This document shows, one piece after another, positions 26,545 to 35,629 of a stretch of 64,000 bases of DNA. Under the pieces are notes generated by a model. The model worked only from the letters and a program-made list of their open reading frames with translations, made no database searches and was not told where the DNA came from. Within the stretch, counting starts at the first letter, position 1, and the number at the start of each line of letters is the position of its first letter. This DNA comes from Bacillota bacterium (GTDB lineage: Bacteria > Bacillota > Clostridia > Acetivibrionales > DTU013), in assembly GCA_023426125.1 (NCBI GenBank), contig JAFABI010000073.1, forward strand, positions 186,001 to 250,000, in the 5' to 3' direction. The position numbers and the translations under genes are program-made.

Positions 26545-27243
26545 CTAATAGAATATCCGAAATAGCAGGAGCGTCAGCGAAAACCCCAGAAGCGCACCTG
26601 CCAGCAGTTCCAGTATGCTATGTATTTTGGCCTCCAGCCTGCTTTGCACCACAAGAAACGTTACCAGAAGCACCAGCATGGTTATACTTACGTTTTCCGT
26701 CCACAAAGCGATGGCGGTGGTAACGGAAAATGCGATCGCCGAATGTCCGCTCGGCATTCCTCCGCTTAGCGGCGTGCCTTTTTTGGTTAAGGCCTTCAAT
26801 ACAAGGACAAAGATGATTGTTATTAAAAGCGCGATAATGGCAAGGTGCATCGGAGCCTGCTTTATCCTGATAATACCAATCTCCAGGCTGGTGCTTACCC
26901 GGTCGAAAAAGATGAAATAGCCAACAACCAGCGAAAAAAACGCTGAAATAAGTACTGCTCCTGCAGCGGTGTCCTTTATGATTTTCGCCTTGGGGTGGTA
27001 TATTTCGATGATGGTATCCACCAGTACCTCCATGGCAGTATTAAACAACTCGCAAATCAGCACCATGACAATGGTAAGGCATACCAGCAGCAATTCCGTC
27101 CGCGTAAGGTCATAGAACAGGCTGAGAAGCAAAATTAAAGCTGCGGCGCTGATATGGATCTTCATATTGCGTTCAGCCTTAATCGCGTAAATCACACCGT
27201 TTATGGCGTTATTAAAACTTTCGATCAGGTTCTTGTTTTTCAT
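26545..27243 (-). CDS. dgkA: Diacylglycerol/undecaprenol kinase fused to PAP2 phosphatase
   Basis: A 232-residue membrane protein. Residues 1-115 are a DgkA-type lipid kinase with the signature CELFNTAMEVLVD and the acidic residues of its active site. After a loop, residues ~130-232 are a PAP2-like phosphatase with KALTKKGTPLSGGMPSGHSAIAF and a final conserved RLEAKIHS. In Firmicutes DgkA phosphorylates undecaprenol; the fused PAP2 unit could dephosphorylate undecaprenyl pyrophosphate, so the protein may both make and recycle the cell-wall carrier lipid. It overlaps ybeY by 4 bases. Confidence 0.92.
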   Translation of the reverse strand: MKNKNLIESFNNAINGVIYAIKAERNMKIHISAAALILLLSLFYDLTRTELLLVCLTIVMVLICELFNTAMEVLVDTIIEIYHPKAKIIKDTAAGAVLISAFFSLVVGYFIFFDRVSTSLEIGIIRIKQAPMHLAIIALLITIIFVLVLKALTKKGTPLSGGMPSGHSAIAFSVTTAIALWTENVSITMLVLLVTFLVVQSRLEAKIHSILELLAGALLGFSLTLLLFRIFY

Positions 27244-27764
27244 TCTCTGGCAAGTCCCAGTACCGCCAGGACTTCCTCCTGCTTTGCCAGCATTTTTCTT
27301 TCCTGCTGTCCATTCCCATGATCGTATCCAAGCAGGTGGAAAACGCCATGGGTAGTAAGAAAAGCCACTTCCCTGACATAGGAATGTCCGTATTCCGCCG
27401 CCTGTCTTTCGGCTCGTTCCAGTGATATCACGATATCTCCCAGCACAAGAAGGTTTTCGTCCCGGTCAAGGTCTCCCTCTGCCGACAGTACTCTTCCTTC
27501 CTCCATTTCTACGATTGGAAAGGAAAGCACGTCGGTAGCCGAATCCATATTTCTGAATTCCCTGTTAATTTCTCTGATCCTGTCATTATCCACAAGCATA
27601 ATGCCTACTTCACAGCCGCTATTCATACCCGCCTGCTTGATGCACGCAAGGACTGCCGTTTTGATAAGCTTTGTCAATTCTTCGTCAACAGGCAGCTTAT
27701 CCTGGAGGTTTTCCAGAAACACTTCACAGATGGGATATTGTTCAATATCCTCAAAAGTTTTCAT
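27240..27764 (-). CDS. ybeY: Endoribonuclease YbeY
   Basis: A 174-residue zinc-dependent RNase for 16S rRNA 3'-end maturation and ribosome quality control. It has the three-His metal motif HGVFHLLGYDHGNGQ near the C-terminus, and NREFRNMDSATDVLSFP in the middle, a family signature. Its start lies 14 bases inside the end of the upstream HD phosphodiesterase gene. Era and YbeY act on the same rRNA end, which explains the conserved neighbourhood. Confidence 0.95.
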   Translation of the reverse strand: MKTFEDIEQYPICEVFLENLQDKLPVDEELTKLIKTAVLACIKQAGMNSGCEVGIMLVDNDRIREINREFRNMDSATDVLSFPIVEMEEGRVLSAEGDLDRDENLLVLGDIVISLERAERQAAEYGHSYVREVAFLTTHGVFHLLGYDHGNGQQERKMLAKQEEVLAVLGLARE

Positions 27765-30033
27765 AGTACATTTTTTCCTTCTCCTGGGATGCGCTGATTT
27801 TTACGCTCTCCGGTATTTGCTTCGGTAATTCGATAATATTGCCGGGTTCTTCCATTTTGGGATCCTCCACCGGCAATTTTTTAATTTTGATCTCCGGGTA
27901 CGCCTCACGGGCATGGAAAAATCCGCCGAATACCCGTAAAAACGCCCTTGCGATCATGTCAAGGTCCCTCAATGTCAAATCGCACAGGTCCAGCTGTCCG
28001 TCGTCCAGCTTATCCTTGATTATTTTCCGGATCAGGCCTTCGATTTTCCCTTCGGTCTTGTCCACCATGGATCTGACGGCAGCCTCAACAGAATCCGCAA
28101 GCATGACAACGGCGGCCTCCTTGCTGGACGGTCTGGGGCCCTGATATCTGAAATCCTCCTGCTTTACGGTATCGCCCTTGTCGCCTTTTTTTGCCTTATA
28201 ATAGAAATATGCCACAAGGGTGGTTCCATGGTGCTGGCTGATGATTTCCTTGATGGCCATGGGAATTTTATATCTCTCGGCGATTTCAACGCCGTCGGCC
28301 GTATGGGAGGTAATGACAAGGGTGCTCAGGTTCGGCGTCATTCTGTCATGCGGGTTGTCGGTCAGCTGGTTTTCCTTGAAAAAGTTCGGTCTCTTCAGCT
28401 TCCCGATGTCGTGATAATACGCTCCAACCCTGGCAAGAAGCGCATTGCCTTCGATGGCTTCGGTGGCCACCTCCGCCAGATTGCCTACCATAAGGCTGTG
28501 GTGATAGGTTCCGGGAGCTTCCATCAGAAGCCTTTTGATCAGCTGCTGGTTGGGATTGGCCAACTCCAGGAGCTTTAACGGCGTAATGATATTGAAGGTG
28601 CTCTCAAAGAAAGGAAGGATTCCAATGGTAAAAATCATGGACAATACACCGTTTAACGCCACCAGTCCGCTGTCATTGGCAATGTTGGCAAGGGTATTTT
28701 TATTCAGCAGCCCCATGCATACAATCACCAGGACATTCGTTCCCGCCACGATAAGGCCGGAGGCGGAAAGCTTGCTTCTCTGGTTGGCTCTGGATACAAT
28801 AAAGGCCGAAAGGGTCCCGCTGATCACGGAAATGTACGTCAGACTCATCTCACCCTTGGTTATAAAAGAAATACAAACCGTCAACAGGATATTTACAAGG
28901 ATGGCCAGCCTCAAGTCCAACAATATCGAAATGAGCATGGGCGCTATGAATATCGGTATCAGCAGCGGTGTATAGATGCACAGGATTCTTGCTATCACAA
29001 GCGTCATAAGGATGATAACACACAACAGCAGGATATCGTTTCTGTTTTGAAGCATTTTTCTGGAAAAGTGGTTCATATAGAGCACCAGGATAAATGCGAG
29101 CATTAAAACAACCAGAAGTATCCCGAGGGCAAAAGCATAGTCAAACCGTCCGGACTCAAGCAGGTTCAATTCCTTAAGAACCTCCAGCTTATCTTCCGTA
29201 ACCGTATCCCCAAAGCTCAATATCCTTGTCCCTTCTGAAATGATCTGCTTGTTTTCCAGTGCCGATTCATAGGCCGCCTCTTTTTTTTCGTTGGTCAACT
29301 GTATGTCTTCCGTGCTGTTGGGCTGAAGCACCGCTTTGACAAACAGGCTGCCTATGTTTCTGATTTCCTGGCTGATATCGCTTTCCTGGTAGCTGTTTTG
29401 CACTTCGTTCACCTTTTCGGCCAGATTGGCTTCGGTGATTTCCTCTTTCATCACTTCGCTGACAGCGTCTTTGGTGATTTTTTTAAACTTTGCCAGATCC
29501 TCGTCGGAGATTCTCGCAATGAGATATTTGATTTGCTCGCCGGAAAGGGGCACCCTGAACTGCAAAAGATTTTCGGAAAGCCGGTCTGCGCCTATCGCCT
29601 GTTCCAATTCCAGTTTTTTGTCGTAATCGGTGTCCTTTTTGGTTATATTCTGGTCCTGCAGGCTTTTTTCAACACCTTTTCGCGCTTCTTCCACCGTGGA
29701 AAAAAAGTCGTCTGTAAGATTGAGAATGTCGATGGCCACATTGTCAAGCCTTATCATTACCGAAGGAACCGCTTTTGCGGCCGCTTCCGCCAATTCTTCA
29801 GCCTTCAGCCGGTTCTCGATGTCTCTCGGAGCCGTGATATCATAAGGGGATCTTTCACCAAGCGTCAGCTTGTATTTTGTCGGAGAAGCCCCGTTTTCCA
29901 CGACGACGAAAGCGATGATTACAGTGATGATCCCTATAAATATCCTTTGAAAGGATTTGCTTTTTAAATATGTTTTCAGATACCGCTGCGTATTGTTTTT
30001 TTCCTTGACCTGCAAACGCTTCTCACCTCGCAT
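27751..30033 (-). CDS. pgpH: PgpH-type 7TM-HD phosphodiesterase (c-di-AMP hydrolase family)
   Basis: About 760 residues: an N-terminal helix (~28-48), a large external 7TMR-HDED domain (~60-290), a seven-helix membrane block (~300-480), then a cytoplasmic HD domain with YYHDIGKLKRPNFF, SHTADG, SQHHGTTLV and ADSVEAAVR. This is the architecture of Listeria PgpH and B. subtilis YqfF, which hydrolyse c-di-AMP. The start is ATG 30033 or the TTG at 30015, which sits better behind GAGGTGA. It lies between phoH and ybeY as in other Firmicutes. Confidence 0.93.
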   Translation of the reverse strand: MRGEKRLQVKEKNNTQRYLKTYLKSKSFQRIFIGIITVIIAFVVVENGASPTKYKLTLGERSPYDITAPRDIENRLKAEELAEAAAKAVPSVMIRLDNVAIDILNLTDDFFSTVEEARKGVEKSLQDQNITKKDTDYDKKLELEQAIGADRLSENLLQFRVPLSGEQIKYLIARISDEDLAKFKKITKDAVSEVMKEEITEANLAEKVNEVQNSYQESDISQEIRNIGSLFVKAVLQPNSTEDIQLTNEKKEAAYESALENKQIISEGTRILSFGDTVTEDKLEVLKELNLLESGRFDYAFALGILLVVLMLAFILVLYMNHFSRKMLQNRNDILLLCVIILMTLVIARILCIYTPLLIPIFIAPMLISILLDLRLAILVNILLTVCISFITKGEMSLTYISVISGTLSAFIVSRANQRSKLSASGLIVAGTNVLVIVCMGLLNKNTLANIANDSGLVALNGVLSMIFTIGILPFFESTFNIITPLKLLELANPNQQLIKRLLMEAPGTYHHSLMVGNLAEVATEAIEGNALLARVGAYYHDIGKLKRPNFFKENQLTDNPHDRMTPNLSTLVITSHTADGVEIAERYKIPMAIKEIISQHHGTTLVAYFYYKAKKGDKGDTVKQEDFRYQGPRPSSKEAAVVMLADSVEAAVRSMVDKTEGKIEGLIRKIIKDKLDDGQLDLCDLTLRDLDMIARAFLRVFGGFFHAREAYPEIKIKKLPVEDPKMEEPGNIIELPKQIPESVKISASQEKEKMYYENF

Positions 30034-30098
30034 TCTTAACAGTAGCAATTTGCCTGGACTAAAAAGTGTAGGGGCACGCATTGCATGTCCACCCGGGC

Positions 30099-31088
30099 TT
30101 AAGGATGACTCCGCGCAGGCGTCCCGCCCTGGATGTCATATTTTTCATAAGCCTTTATTATCCGCTGCACCAGCTCGTGCCTGACTACGTCCTTCTCATT
30201 GAGATGAACGAACTCGATTCCCTTGACATCCTTCAGTATCTTGATTACTTCCTTCAAACCGGACTTTTTATCTCCCGGAAGGTCGATCTGGGTTATATCT
30301 CCGGTAACGACAGCCTTTGAGCCGAAGCCTATCCTTGTCAGAAACATCTTCATCTGCTCAGGCGTGGTATTCTGGGCTTCATCCAGAATGATAAAGGAAT
30401 CGTCCAGGGTCCTCCCCCGCATGTATGCCAGCGGAGCTATCTCAATCATTCCCTTTTCAAGGTATTTCTGATACGTATCCACGCCCATGATTTCATACAG
30501 GGCATCGTATAAAGGCCTTAAGTACGGATCCACCTTATTCTGGAGGTCGCCCGGAAGAAACCCCAGCTTTTCCCCCGCCTCCACCGCAGGGCGTGTGAGG
30601 ATGATCCGGTTGATCTGCTTTTCTCTGAAAGCGGTTGCCGCCATGGCTACGGCAAGAAAAGTCTTGCCGGTGCCTGCCGGCCCGATGCCGAAGGTAACCG
30701 TATTGTTCTTGATGGCATTTACGTATGTTTTCTGCCCATGGGTTTTTGCCTTGATCTGCTTTCCTCTCCAGGTGAGGCAAATGCTGTCGCCCAGGTATTC
30801 CTTCACCTTGTCCAATTGATTTTCATTGGCCAGCTGGACCAGATAGCTGACGCTTTGCCTTGTAATGACGTCTCCCTGGACTGCCACGGACATCAATCTT
30901 TGCACGACCATTGAAGCTTTTTCCACGTTTTCGTCTTTTCCTACGATCCTGATTTCGTTATCCCTTGAAACGATATTGACGTCAAAGCCTTCTTCAATCA
31001 CATTTATATTTTCATCAAAGTTTCCAAAAAGGTTGATTGCGTGCTCCAATCTATCGAATTCGATAGTTTTTTCCATTATGCTGTTCAA
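30099..31088 (-). CDS. phoH: PhoH-family ATPase
   Basis: A 329-residue P-loop protein with an N-terminal KH-like segment (~residues 20-80). Walker A is FGIGPAGTGKTFLA, Walker B FIILDEAQNTT, followed by KAVVTGDITQIDLP. PhoH/YbeZ proteins associate with YbeY and RNA; the exact job is still unsettled. The TTG start directly follows the yqfD stop codon, with that gene's last codons (GGAGGAAAT) as ribosome site. Confidence 0.94.
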   Translation of the reverse strand: MNSIMEKTIEFDRLEHAINLFGNFDENINVIEEGFDVNIVSRDNEIRIVGKDENVEKASMVVQRLMSVAVQGDVITRQSVSYLVQLANENQLDKVKEYLGDSICLTWRGKQIKAKTHGQKTYVNAIKNNTVTFGIGPAGTGKTFLAVAMAATAFREKQINRIILTRPAVEAGEKLGFLPGDLQNKVDPYLRPLYDALYEIMGVDTYQKYLEKGMIEIAPLAYMRGRTLDDSFIILDEAQNTTPEQMKMFLTRIGFGSKAVVTGDITQIDLPGDKKSGLKEVIKILKDVKGIEFVHLNEKDVVRHELVQRIIKAYEKYDIQGGTPARSHP

Positions 31089-32285
31089 TCAATTTCCTCC
31101 AATCGCTTCCGTAACACCTATTTCCTCAATACATTCCATTGTGACTACCGCTTTTATGCCCTCCAGCTCGTCTTCCTTGTATTTTACGTCTGTTTTGACA
31201 ATTTCCGCACTTTCCGGCTTTTGCTCCATGATGAGCTTTAATGCATTCTCTTCCGCTGTTCTTCTGGCATCTTCCTCGCTGATTTTCCTGGTTTGAAGCG
31301 TAAGCTCAACGTATTTCCTTTCCACCAGCTCAAAGGGGAAAACCAGATCCTCGCCGACCGACAGCTTTCTTTTTTTTTCAACGCTTTCATAGTTCTCGTA
31401 CCGGTCTTTACGATGGAAAAGATCGAAGATTTTCGTAAAGAGTACGACGGAATAATCCACATATTCATTTCCGGTCTTTACTTTTTCAATAACCTCCTGC
31501 TCAACGGGGTACTCCTCCTCATACCATGTCCTGGCCTTCACCGTACCCATGGCGTGAACCAGTCTGAATTTATCCTTTTCGTTTTTAAAGGGGATCTTTC
31601 CGGATATTAGTATGTCGCCCTTTTTCACCGTATCTCCGGGCGCTGCTGCTTCTATCCCGTCCGCTACTACGGATTGTTTTATGATGCCGTCCTTGGTGGC
31701 GACAATATTGCATGGCTCATCCTTTGGCACCACCACCGGAGGGATAATCCGCTCCCTCAGCTGCACTTTGACCTTCGTCCCCTTTACATCAATGCTTATC
31801 CACGAAAGCCTCTCCATATCCAGCATCATATCCGACACGGTTTTCTTTGTATCGATCCCGTATTTCAGCACTCCCGGCTTTATACCGTGAGATGCGAGAA
31901 TGCTTTCCACATAGGTTGTTTCCAGTTCCTCATTCCCTGCTATTTCAACACTCCAGATGAACGAGGTCATCAAATATACCAGGCCTACAAACAGAAAAGC
32001 TCCTGCCGCAAAAGCTTTCCTCCTCCGGTATCGGTTAAAAAGGAAGGGAAGGCCCTTTTTTCTCACGATCCTGACTCTGCATTTGGATTTCCTTGCTACC
32101 ACCCTTAGAAGCTTGAAGCCCTTTATCGTTACCTTCATGGTCAGGGTGCAGTTCTTATGGCGCTGGATATCCCAGAGCAGGATCTGCCTGTGAGTGCATA
32201 TATTCATGAACTTTTCCAAAAAATAACCTTCGACTACTATAATAACATATCCTCGCACATAATTCCACAATCTGAGCAATAACAA
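31089..32285 (-). CDS. yqfD: Sporulation protein YqfD
   Basis: About 398 residues. The N-terminal soluble part begins LLRLWNYVRGYVIIVVEGYFLEKF (shortened here: RLWNYVRGYV). A single membrane helix lies at ~95-115, followed by a large external domain with IRPGVLKYGID-like and IVATKDGII repeats, as in YqfD, a sigma-E-controlled sporulation protein. A TTG start after AGAGGTGG fits the family start; the open frame continues upstream into repeat sequence. Normally yqfC is directly upstream, but here ~370 bp of palindromic DNA separates them. Confidence 0.9.
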   Translation of the reverse strand: MLLLRLWNYVRGYVIIVVEGYFLEKFMNICTHRQILLWDIQRHKNCTLTMKVTIKGFKLLRVVARKSKCRVRIVRKKGLPFLFNRYRRRKAFAAGAFLFVGLVYLMTSFIWSVEIAGNEELETTYVESILASHGIKPGVLKYGIDTKKTVSDMMLDMERLSWISIDVKGTKVKVQLRERIIPPVVVPKDEPCNIVATKDGIIKQSVVADGIEAAAPGDTVKKGDILISGKIPFKNEKDKFRLVHAMGTVKARTWYEEEYPVEQEVIEKVKTGNEYVDYSVVLFTKIFDLFHRKDRYENYESVEKKRKLSVGEDLVFPFELVERKYVELTLQTRKISEEDARRTAEENALKLIMEQKPESAEIVKTDVKYKEDELEGIKAVVTMECIEEIGVTEAIGGN

Positions 32286-32339
32286 GTATTCCACCTCTAC
32301 TTTTCCTTGACATCTTCCTCCACTTTCTTTATGTTCATG

Positions 32340-32656
32340 ACACACAGGGGACATTCCCTCTGTTCCATTTCCAATGGGGGCATGCCCCCATACCCCCTCG
32401 CTGCGGGCAAAATGAATTCGCCCTATGCTACACTTCGTGCGCCACGCCTATACGTGGCGTTTGAACAACGTCAGTTGGGGATTGTTACCCACCACTGACA
32501 GCCTTTTCAATTGGTAACCCCACCTAAGAGGAGGGGGACTGTGACGTTGTTCCAACGGGGACATTCCCTCCTCATACCCCGTGACCCATAACTCAGCGGG
32601 TGTGTCCCCGCACCTCATATCCCGTGACACGTGACTCAGCGGGTGTGTCCCCTTAC
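32340..32656. repeat. Composite palindromic insertion between yqfC and yqfD
   Basis: It contains, in order: ACAGGGGACATTCCC; a perfect 16-bp palindrome TGGGGGCATGCCCCCA (32375-32390); a hairpin GCCACG-6-CGTGGC (32441-32458); an 11-bp perfect inverted repeat GAACAACGTCA / TGACGTTGTTC (32463-32473 and 32542-32552) enclosing GGGG..TTACCC / GGTAACCCC arms; a second GGGGACATTCCCTC; and two tandem ~43-bp units (32571-32613, 32614-32656), each ending GCGGGTGTGTCCCC. No protein is encoded. It ends at the yqfC stop codon. Confidence 0.8.
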
Positions 32657-32970
32657 CTTATAAACTCCAGCCCCTGTATATCCCCGGAGATGATGATATC
32701 TTCGGATGTAATTTCCTTTATGAGAAGCCTGCTGCCGGTAATCCTGACAACGCCGATCCCTGTGTTTACCCTGATCCGGCTGTTATCATATTCTATAATG
32801 CTCTTGTAGTTTTCCAGCATCATGTCGCCATTGCCGACAATGGTCAGCTTTGGGATGTTTAAGACGATTTCCTTGGGCAGGCCGAGAATTTCCGAAAACT
32901 TTTCCTTCAGGCTTGCTTTGGGCTGTTTTTCCGGCTCAGGTTTTTTCTTTCCTTTCCTTTTGCCTGCCAT
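32653..32970 (-). CDS. yqfC: Sporulation protein YqfC
   Basis: A 105-residue protein with a very basic start (KRKGKKKPEPEKQ) and a YabP/YqfC domain (residues ~25-105) with LGLPKEIVLNIPKLTIVGN and the final SGDIQGLEFI. It is a small sigma-E-regulon protein of unclear function. Its ATG overlaps the pdaA stop codon (TAATG), so the two are coupled. Confidence 0.92.
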   Translation of the reverse strand: MAGKRKGKKKPEPEKQPKASLKEKFSEILGLPKEIVLNIPKLTIVGNGDMMLENYKSIIEYDNSRIRVNTGIGVVRITGSRLLIKEITSEDIIISGDIQGLEFIR

Positions 32971-33929
32971 TATTTCTCACTTCCCGCCTTAACCAATTGA
33001 AGCAGGTCATCGGGAGTACCGAATTCATACCCCTTTTCCTGTGCGCCCTTAATAATTGAATCCAGCGCTTCGGCATTGTCTTTGGAAACCGCATGAAGCA
33101 ATAAAACCGCGCCGTTATGAAGATTGCGCATGACAATGTTGTAAGCATAGTCCGCCCCCCTGATCCTGTCCCTGTACCAATCGTCATAGGCAAAGCTCCA
33201 AAAAAGGTTGCAGTACCCCAGCTTATTGGTGACGGCCAGGGATCTTTCGCTGTATTCGCCCTTGGGAGGACGCAGGAACCGCATATGCAGCCCGAATTTT
33301 TCGTTAAATGCCCTGTCAAGGCCCAGTACTTCCTCTTCCAGAGCGGAATCGGCAAGCCCCGGCAGGCTTGGGTGATGAATCGTATGGTTTCCCACTTCAT
33401 GGCCTTCTTCAACCATTCTCCTCACCAGATCCTGATGGCCCTTCAAATAGGGTCCGGTAATGAAAAAAGCGGCCTTAACCCCGTTGTCTCTCAATGCGTC
33501 GAGAATTTTCGGAGTATAGCCGTTTTCATAGCCTTCATCAAACGTCAGGTATATTTTTTTTTCGGTAGGATCACCAAGCCAGGCTCCCCCATATTTGGAA
33601 AGCAGCGCCGGAGCGCCTGGATCTGCAGCCGGAGTTTGATTTTCCGCGCGGCGGGCAATACCCCAGCTAAGGAGCTGATTGTTCAATGCGGTGGCGTTGC
33701 CGCTGTTGGCAAGGATATCTTCAATGTCGACGCTGGAAACGGGCGAATCACCCTCCGACAGTCTGCCGCTTACTTCCACGCTCAGGTCCATGTCCCATTC
33801 GGTACTGGAGTATACACCGCCCAGATCGCTAAGAGATGAGTATCTTTCCTCATATCCTGCCCGGCATCCTGTGTAACATGAAAAAAACAATACGATGATC
33901 AGAATAAATATGAATACTTTAATGGCCAT
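32970..33929 (-). CDS. pdaA: Polysaccharide deacetylase, PdaA type (spore cortex)
   Basis: A 319-residue protein with an N-terminal membrane or signal helix (~4-18) and a variable linker (to ~125). The NodB deacetylase domain then follows: LTFDEGYENGYTP (motif 1), GNHTIHHPS (motif 2), LRPPKGEYS (motif 3) and a final LLHAVSKDNAEALD. The YENGYT and SKDNAEALD phrases are specific to PdaA, which makes muramic-delta-lactam in spore cortex. In this protein the first catalytic position reads DEG rather than the usual DDG or DNG. Coupled to yqfC. Confidence 0.92.
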   Translation of the reverse strand: MAIKVFIFILIIVLFFSCYTGCRAGYEERYSSLSDLGGVYSSTEWDMDLSVEVSGRLSEGDSPVSSVDIEDILANSGNATALNNQLLSWGIARRAENQTPAADPGAPALLSKYGGAWLGDPTEKKIYLTFDEGYENGYTPKILDALRDNGVKAAFFITGPYLKGHQDLVRRMVEEGHEVGNHTIHHPSLPGLADSALEEEVLGLDRAFNEKFGLHMRFLRPPKGEYSERSLAVTNKLGYCNLFWSFAYDDWYRDRIRGADYAYNIVMRNLHNGAVLLLHAVSKDNAEALDSIIKGAQEKGYEFGTPDDLLQLVKAGSEK

Positions 33930-34000
33930 TTGTCTACAGCCCTTTCAATGACTCCATTATATTCATATTATCCGGCAGGGAAAAAAATACTACATTGCTC

Positions 34001-34696
34001 TTAATTCACGGGTGTAAGCTTGTCATATTTTATGGCAGTCCCATCGTCTACGAATTTCGGGATGACGATATCATCCGACTGTTTTAAATCGACCTTCAGC
34101 TGCAAATCCTCCAGAGGCTCCAGGACGCCGCCAAGAAGCCTTAACGAACGGTCCAGGTTTGCCGGGTCGGAAATGGCCTTGATGGTATACGGCGGCGTCA
34201 GCTGACTCCCGTTTACCATGATATAGCGTCCCGCAGCCCTTATCTCACTCATGGCAACGATCCTTTCGTCATTTACGGCAATGGCTTGGGCGCCTGAAGC
34301 CCTTAATTCGTTCACAATGTTGAGTATGTCGATATCCTCCACCGGAATATATTCGTTGTTGTCAAGCGTTACGACAATCCCTTTTCCTTTCACGTCCACC
34401 AATCCGGCAAACATCCTGGCCTTTGCCAGGCTATCCTTGATTTGCTGGGCGGCAGCACTGTCTCCGGCTTGTACCGTCTCATAGGTCTGGTTTTCCTTTT
34501 CCAGTTCCTTGAGCCGTTCCTGCAATTCAGTTTTTTGCTGCTGCAGCTTGATCAGGTCGTCCTTCAATTCGTCAAGCCTTTTATACTGCAAAGCGTTCAT
34601 GCTCTGGTTGTAATTTATGCTTCGAAACTGCCAGGCCAGCATGACCCCCAACAAGATGCATACCATTGTGATTGAAATCGTTTTTGCCGCCTTCAT
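34001..34696 (-). CDS. DUF881 family protein, paralogue 2
   Basis: A 231-residue protein: N-terminal membrane helix (~7-24), a coiled coil (~35-75, rich in Q, K, L and E), then the DUF881 domain with GKGIVVTLDN, LRASGAQAIAVNDERI and YTIKAISDPANLD. It resembles B. subtilis YlxW/YlxX, membrane proteins encoded near division genes. Its start overlaps the end of the upstream paralogue by 4 bases. Function unknown; a cell-envelope role is an inference. Confidence 0.88.
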   Translation of the reverse strand: MKAAKTISITMVCILLGVMLAWQFRSINYNQSMNALQYKRLDELKDDLIKLQQQKTELQERLKELEKENQTYETVQAGDSAAAQQIKDSLAKARMFAGLVDVKGKGIVVTLDNNEYIPVEDIDILNIVNELRASGAQAIAVNDERIVAMSEIRAAGRYIMVNGSQLTPPYTIKAISDPANLDRSLRLLGGVLEPLEDLQLKVDLKQSDDIVIPKFVDDGTAIKYDKLTPVN

Positions 34697-35418
34697 TTTT
34701 TGAATTCCTCCAGTCCGGAAATCAACCTGCTTACGTGGTCAATCCCGCTAAACTTGCTAATTTTCAATTCTTTGGACCTGGTAATTTCTATCCGGATCTT
34801 GTACTCCAGCATTTCTGCAACACGGTCACAGTTTGCGATATTCTCATACAATACGTCAGGATCACCGATGGCCTGGATGACATAAGGGACGGAATACCGG
34901 TTGTTATTGACCATGATGGTCGGTCCGGCACACACCTGCTCGCTCATCGGTACAACCCGTTCGCCGTTGATTGAGATCGCTTCGGCGCCTGATTTCTTAA
35001 GCTCATTGAGAATAACCTTTATATCCTGGTCGTGTATGATGAGATAATCCAGCGGTATATCCTCCCGCCTCGCGGCCGCGTCATCAAGCTTAATCGTGAT
35101 GCCCGGCCCCTTCACATCGGTAAAACCGGCTTTCAATCTCGCTTTGTCATACTCACTGGCCGTTGCGATATCCATATTCCTTTCAAGGTATTCCTTGATG
35201 AATTTTTCCTTCGAAGAAATATTTTCATCAATTGCCTGCTTCAGCTCATCAACGGCTTTTTGCTCGGCAGCCAGCTGTCCCACAAGTGTGTCGGCATTTA
35301 ACGTATTGGAGGCAGTGAGTCTTTTTGCATAAAGCGTACTTTTAAATTGCAATGCAACTATGATGCCAAACAATATAAATATTAAAAGAAAAACGGCGCC
35401 TCGTTCAGCTTTTTTCAT
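34693..35418 (-). CDS. DUF881 family protein, paralogue 1
   Basis: A 241-residue protein with the same plan as its neighbour: membrane helix (~8-26), coiled coil (~40-75), then GPGITIKLDD, LKKSGAEAISINGERV and PYVIQAIGDPDVL. The two differ most in the coiled coil and share the NGERxVxMSE core, so they look like an old tandem duplication. It is the first gene of this pair. Confidence 0.88.
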   Translation of the reverse strand: MKKAERGAVFLLIFILFGIIVALQFKSTLYAKRLTASNTLNADTLVGQLAAEQKAVDELKQAIDENISSKEKFIKEYLERNMDIATASEYDKARLKAGFTDVKGPGITIKLDDAAARREDIPLDYLIIHDQDIKVILNELKKSGAEAISINGERVVPMSEQVCAGPTIMVNNNRYSVPYVIQAIGDPDVLYENIANCDRVAEMLEYKIRIEITRSKELKISKFSGIDHVSRLISGLEEFKK

Positions 35419-35629
35419 TTTCTCTCCGTCCGGTCCATTTTAAAAGCTCATATTGATCGTAATCCTGCAGCGAAATATCTTATATAGGCTTAATTCAATT
35501 CTACTTATTCTTGCGCATTATTTCAAGAGAAATTATTAGCAAGCGGGTATGTTTGCATATCTTTATGTTATGATATATTGTATTACTGTAAGAATTACTT
35601 AGCGTACATACGGAGGTGGACAAAAGAAA

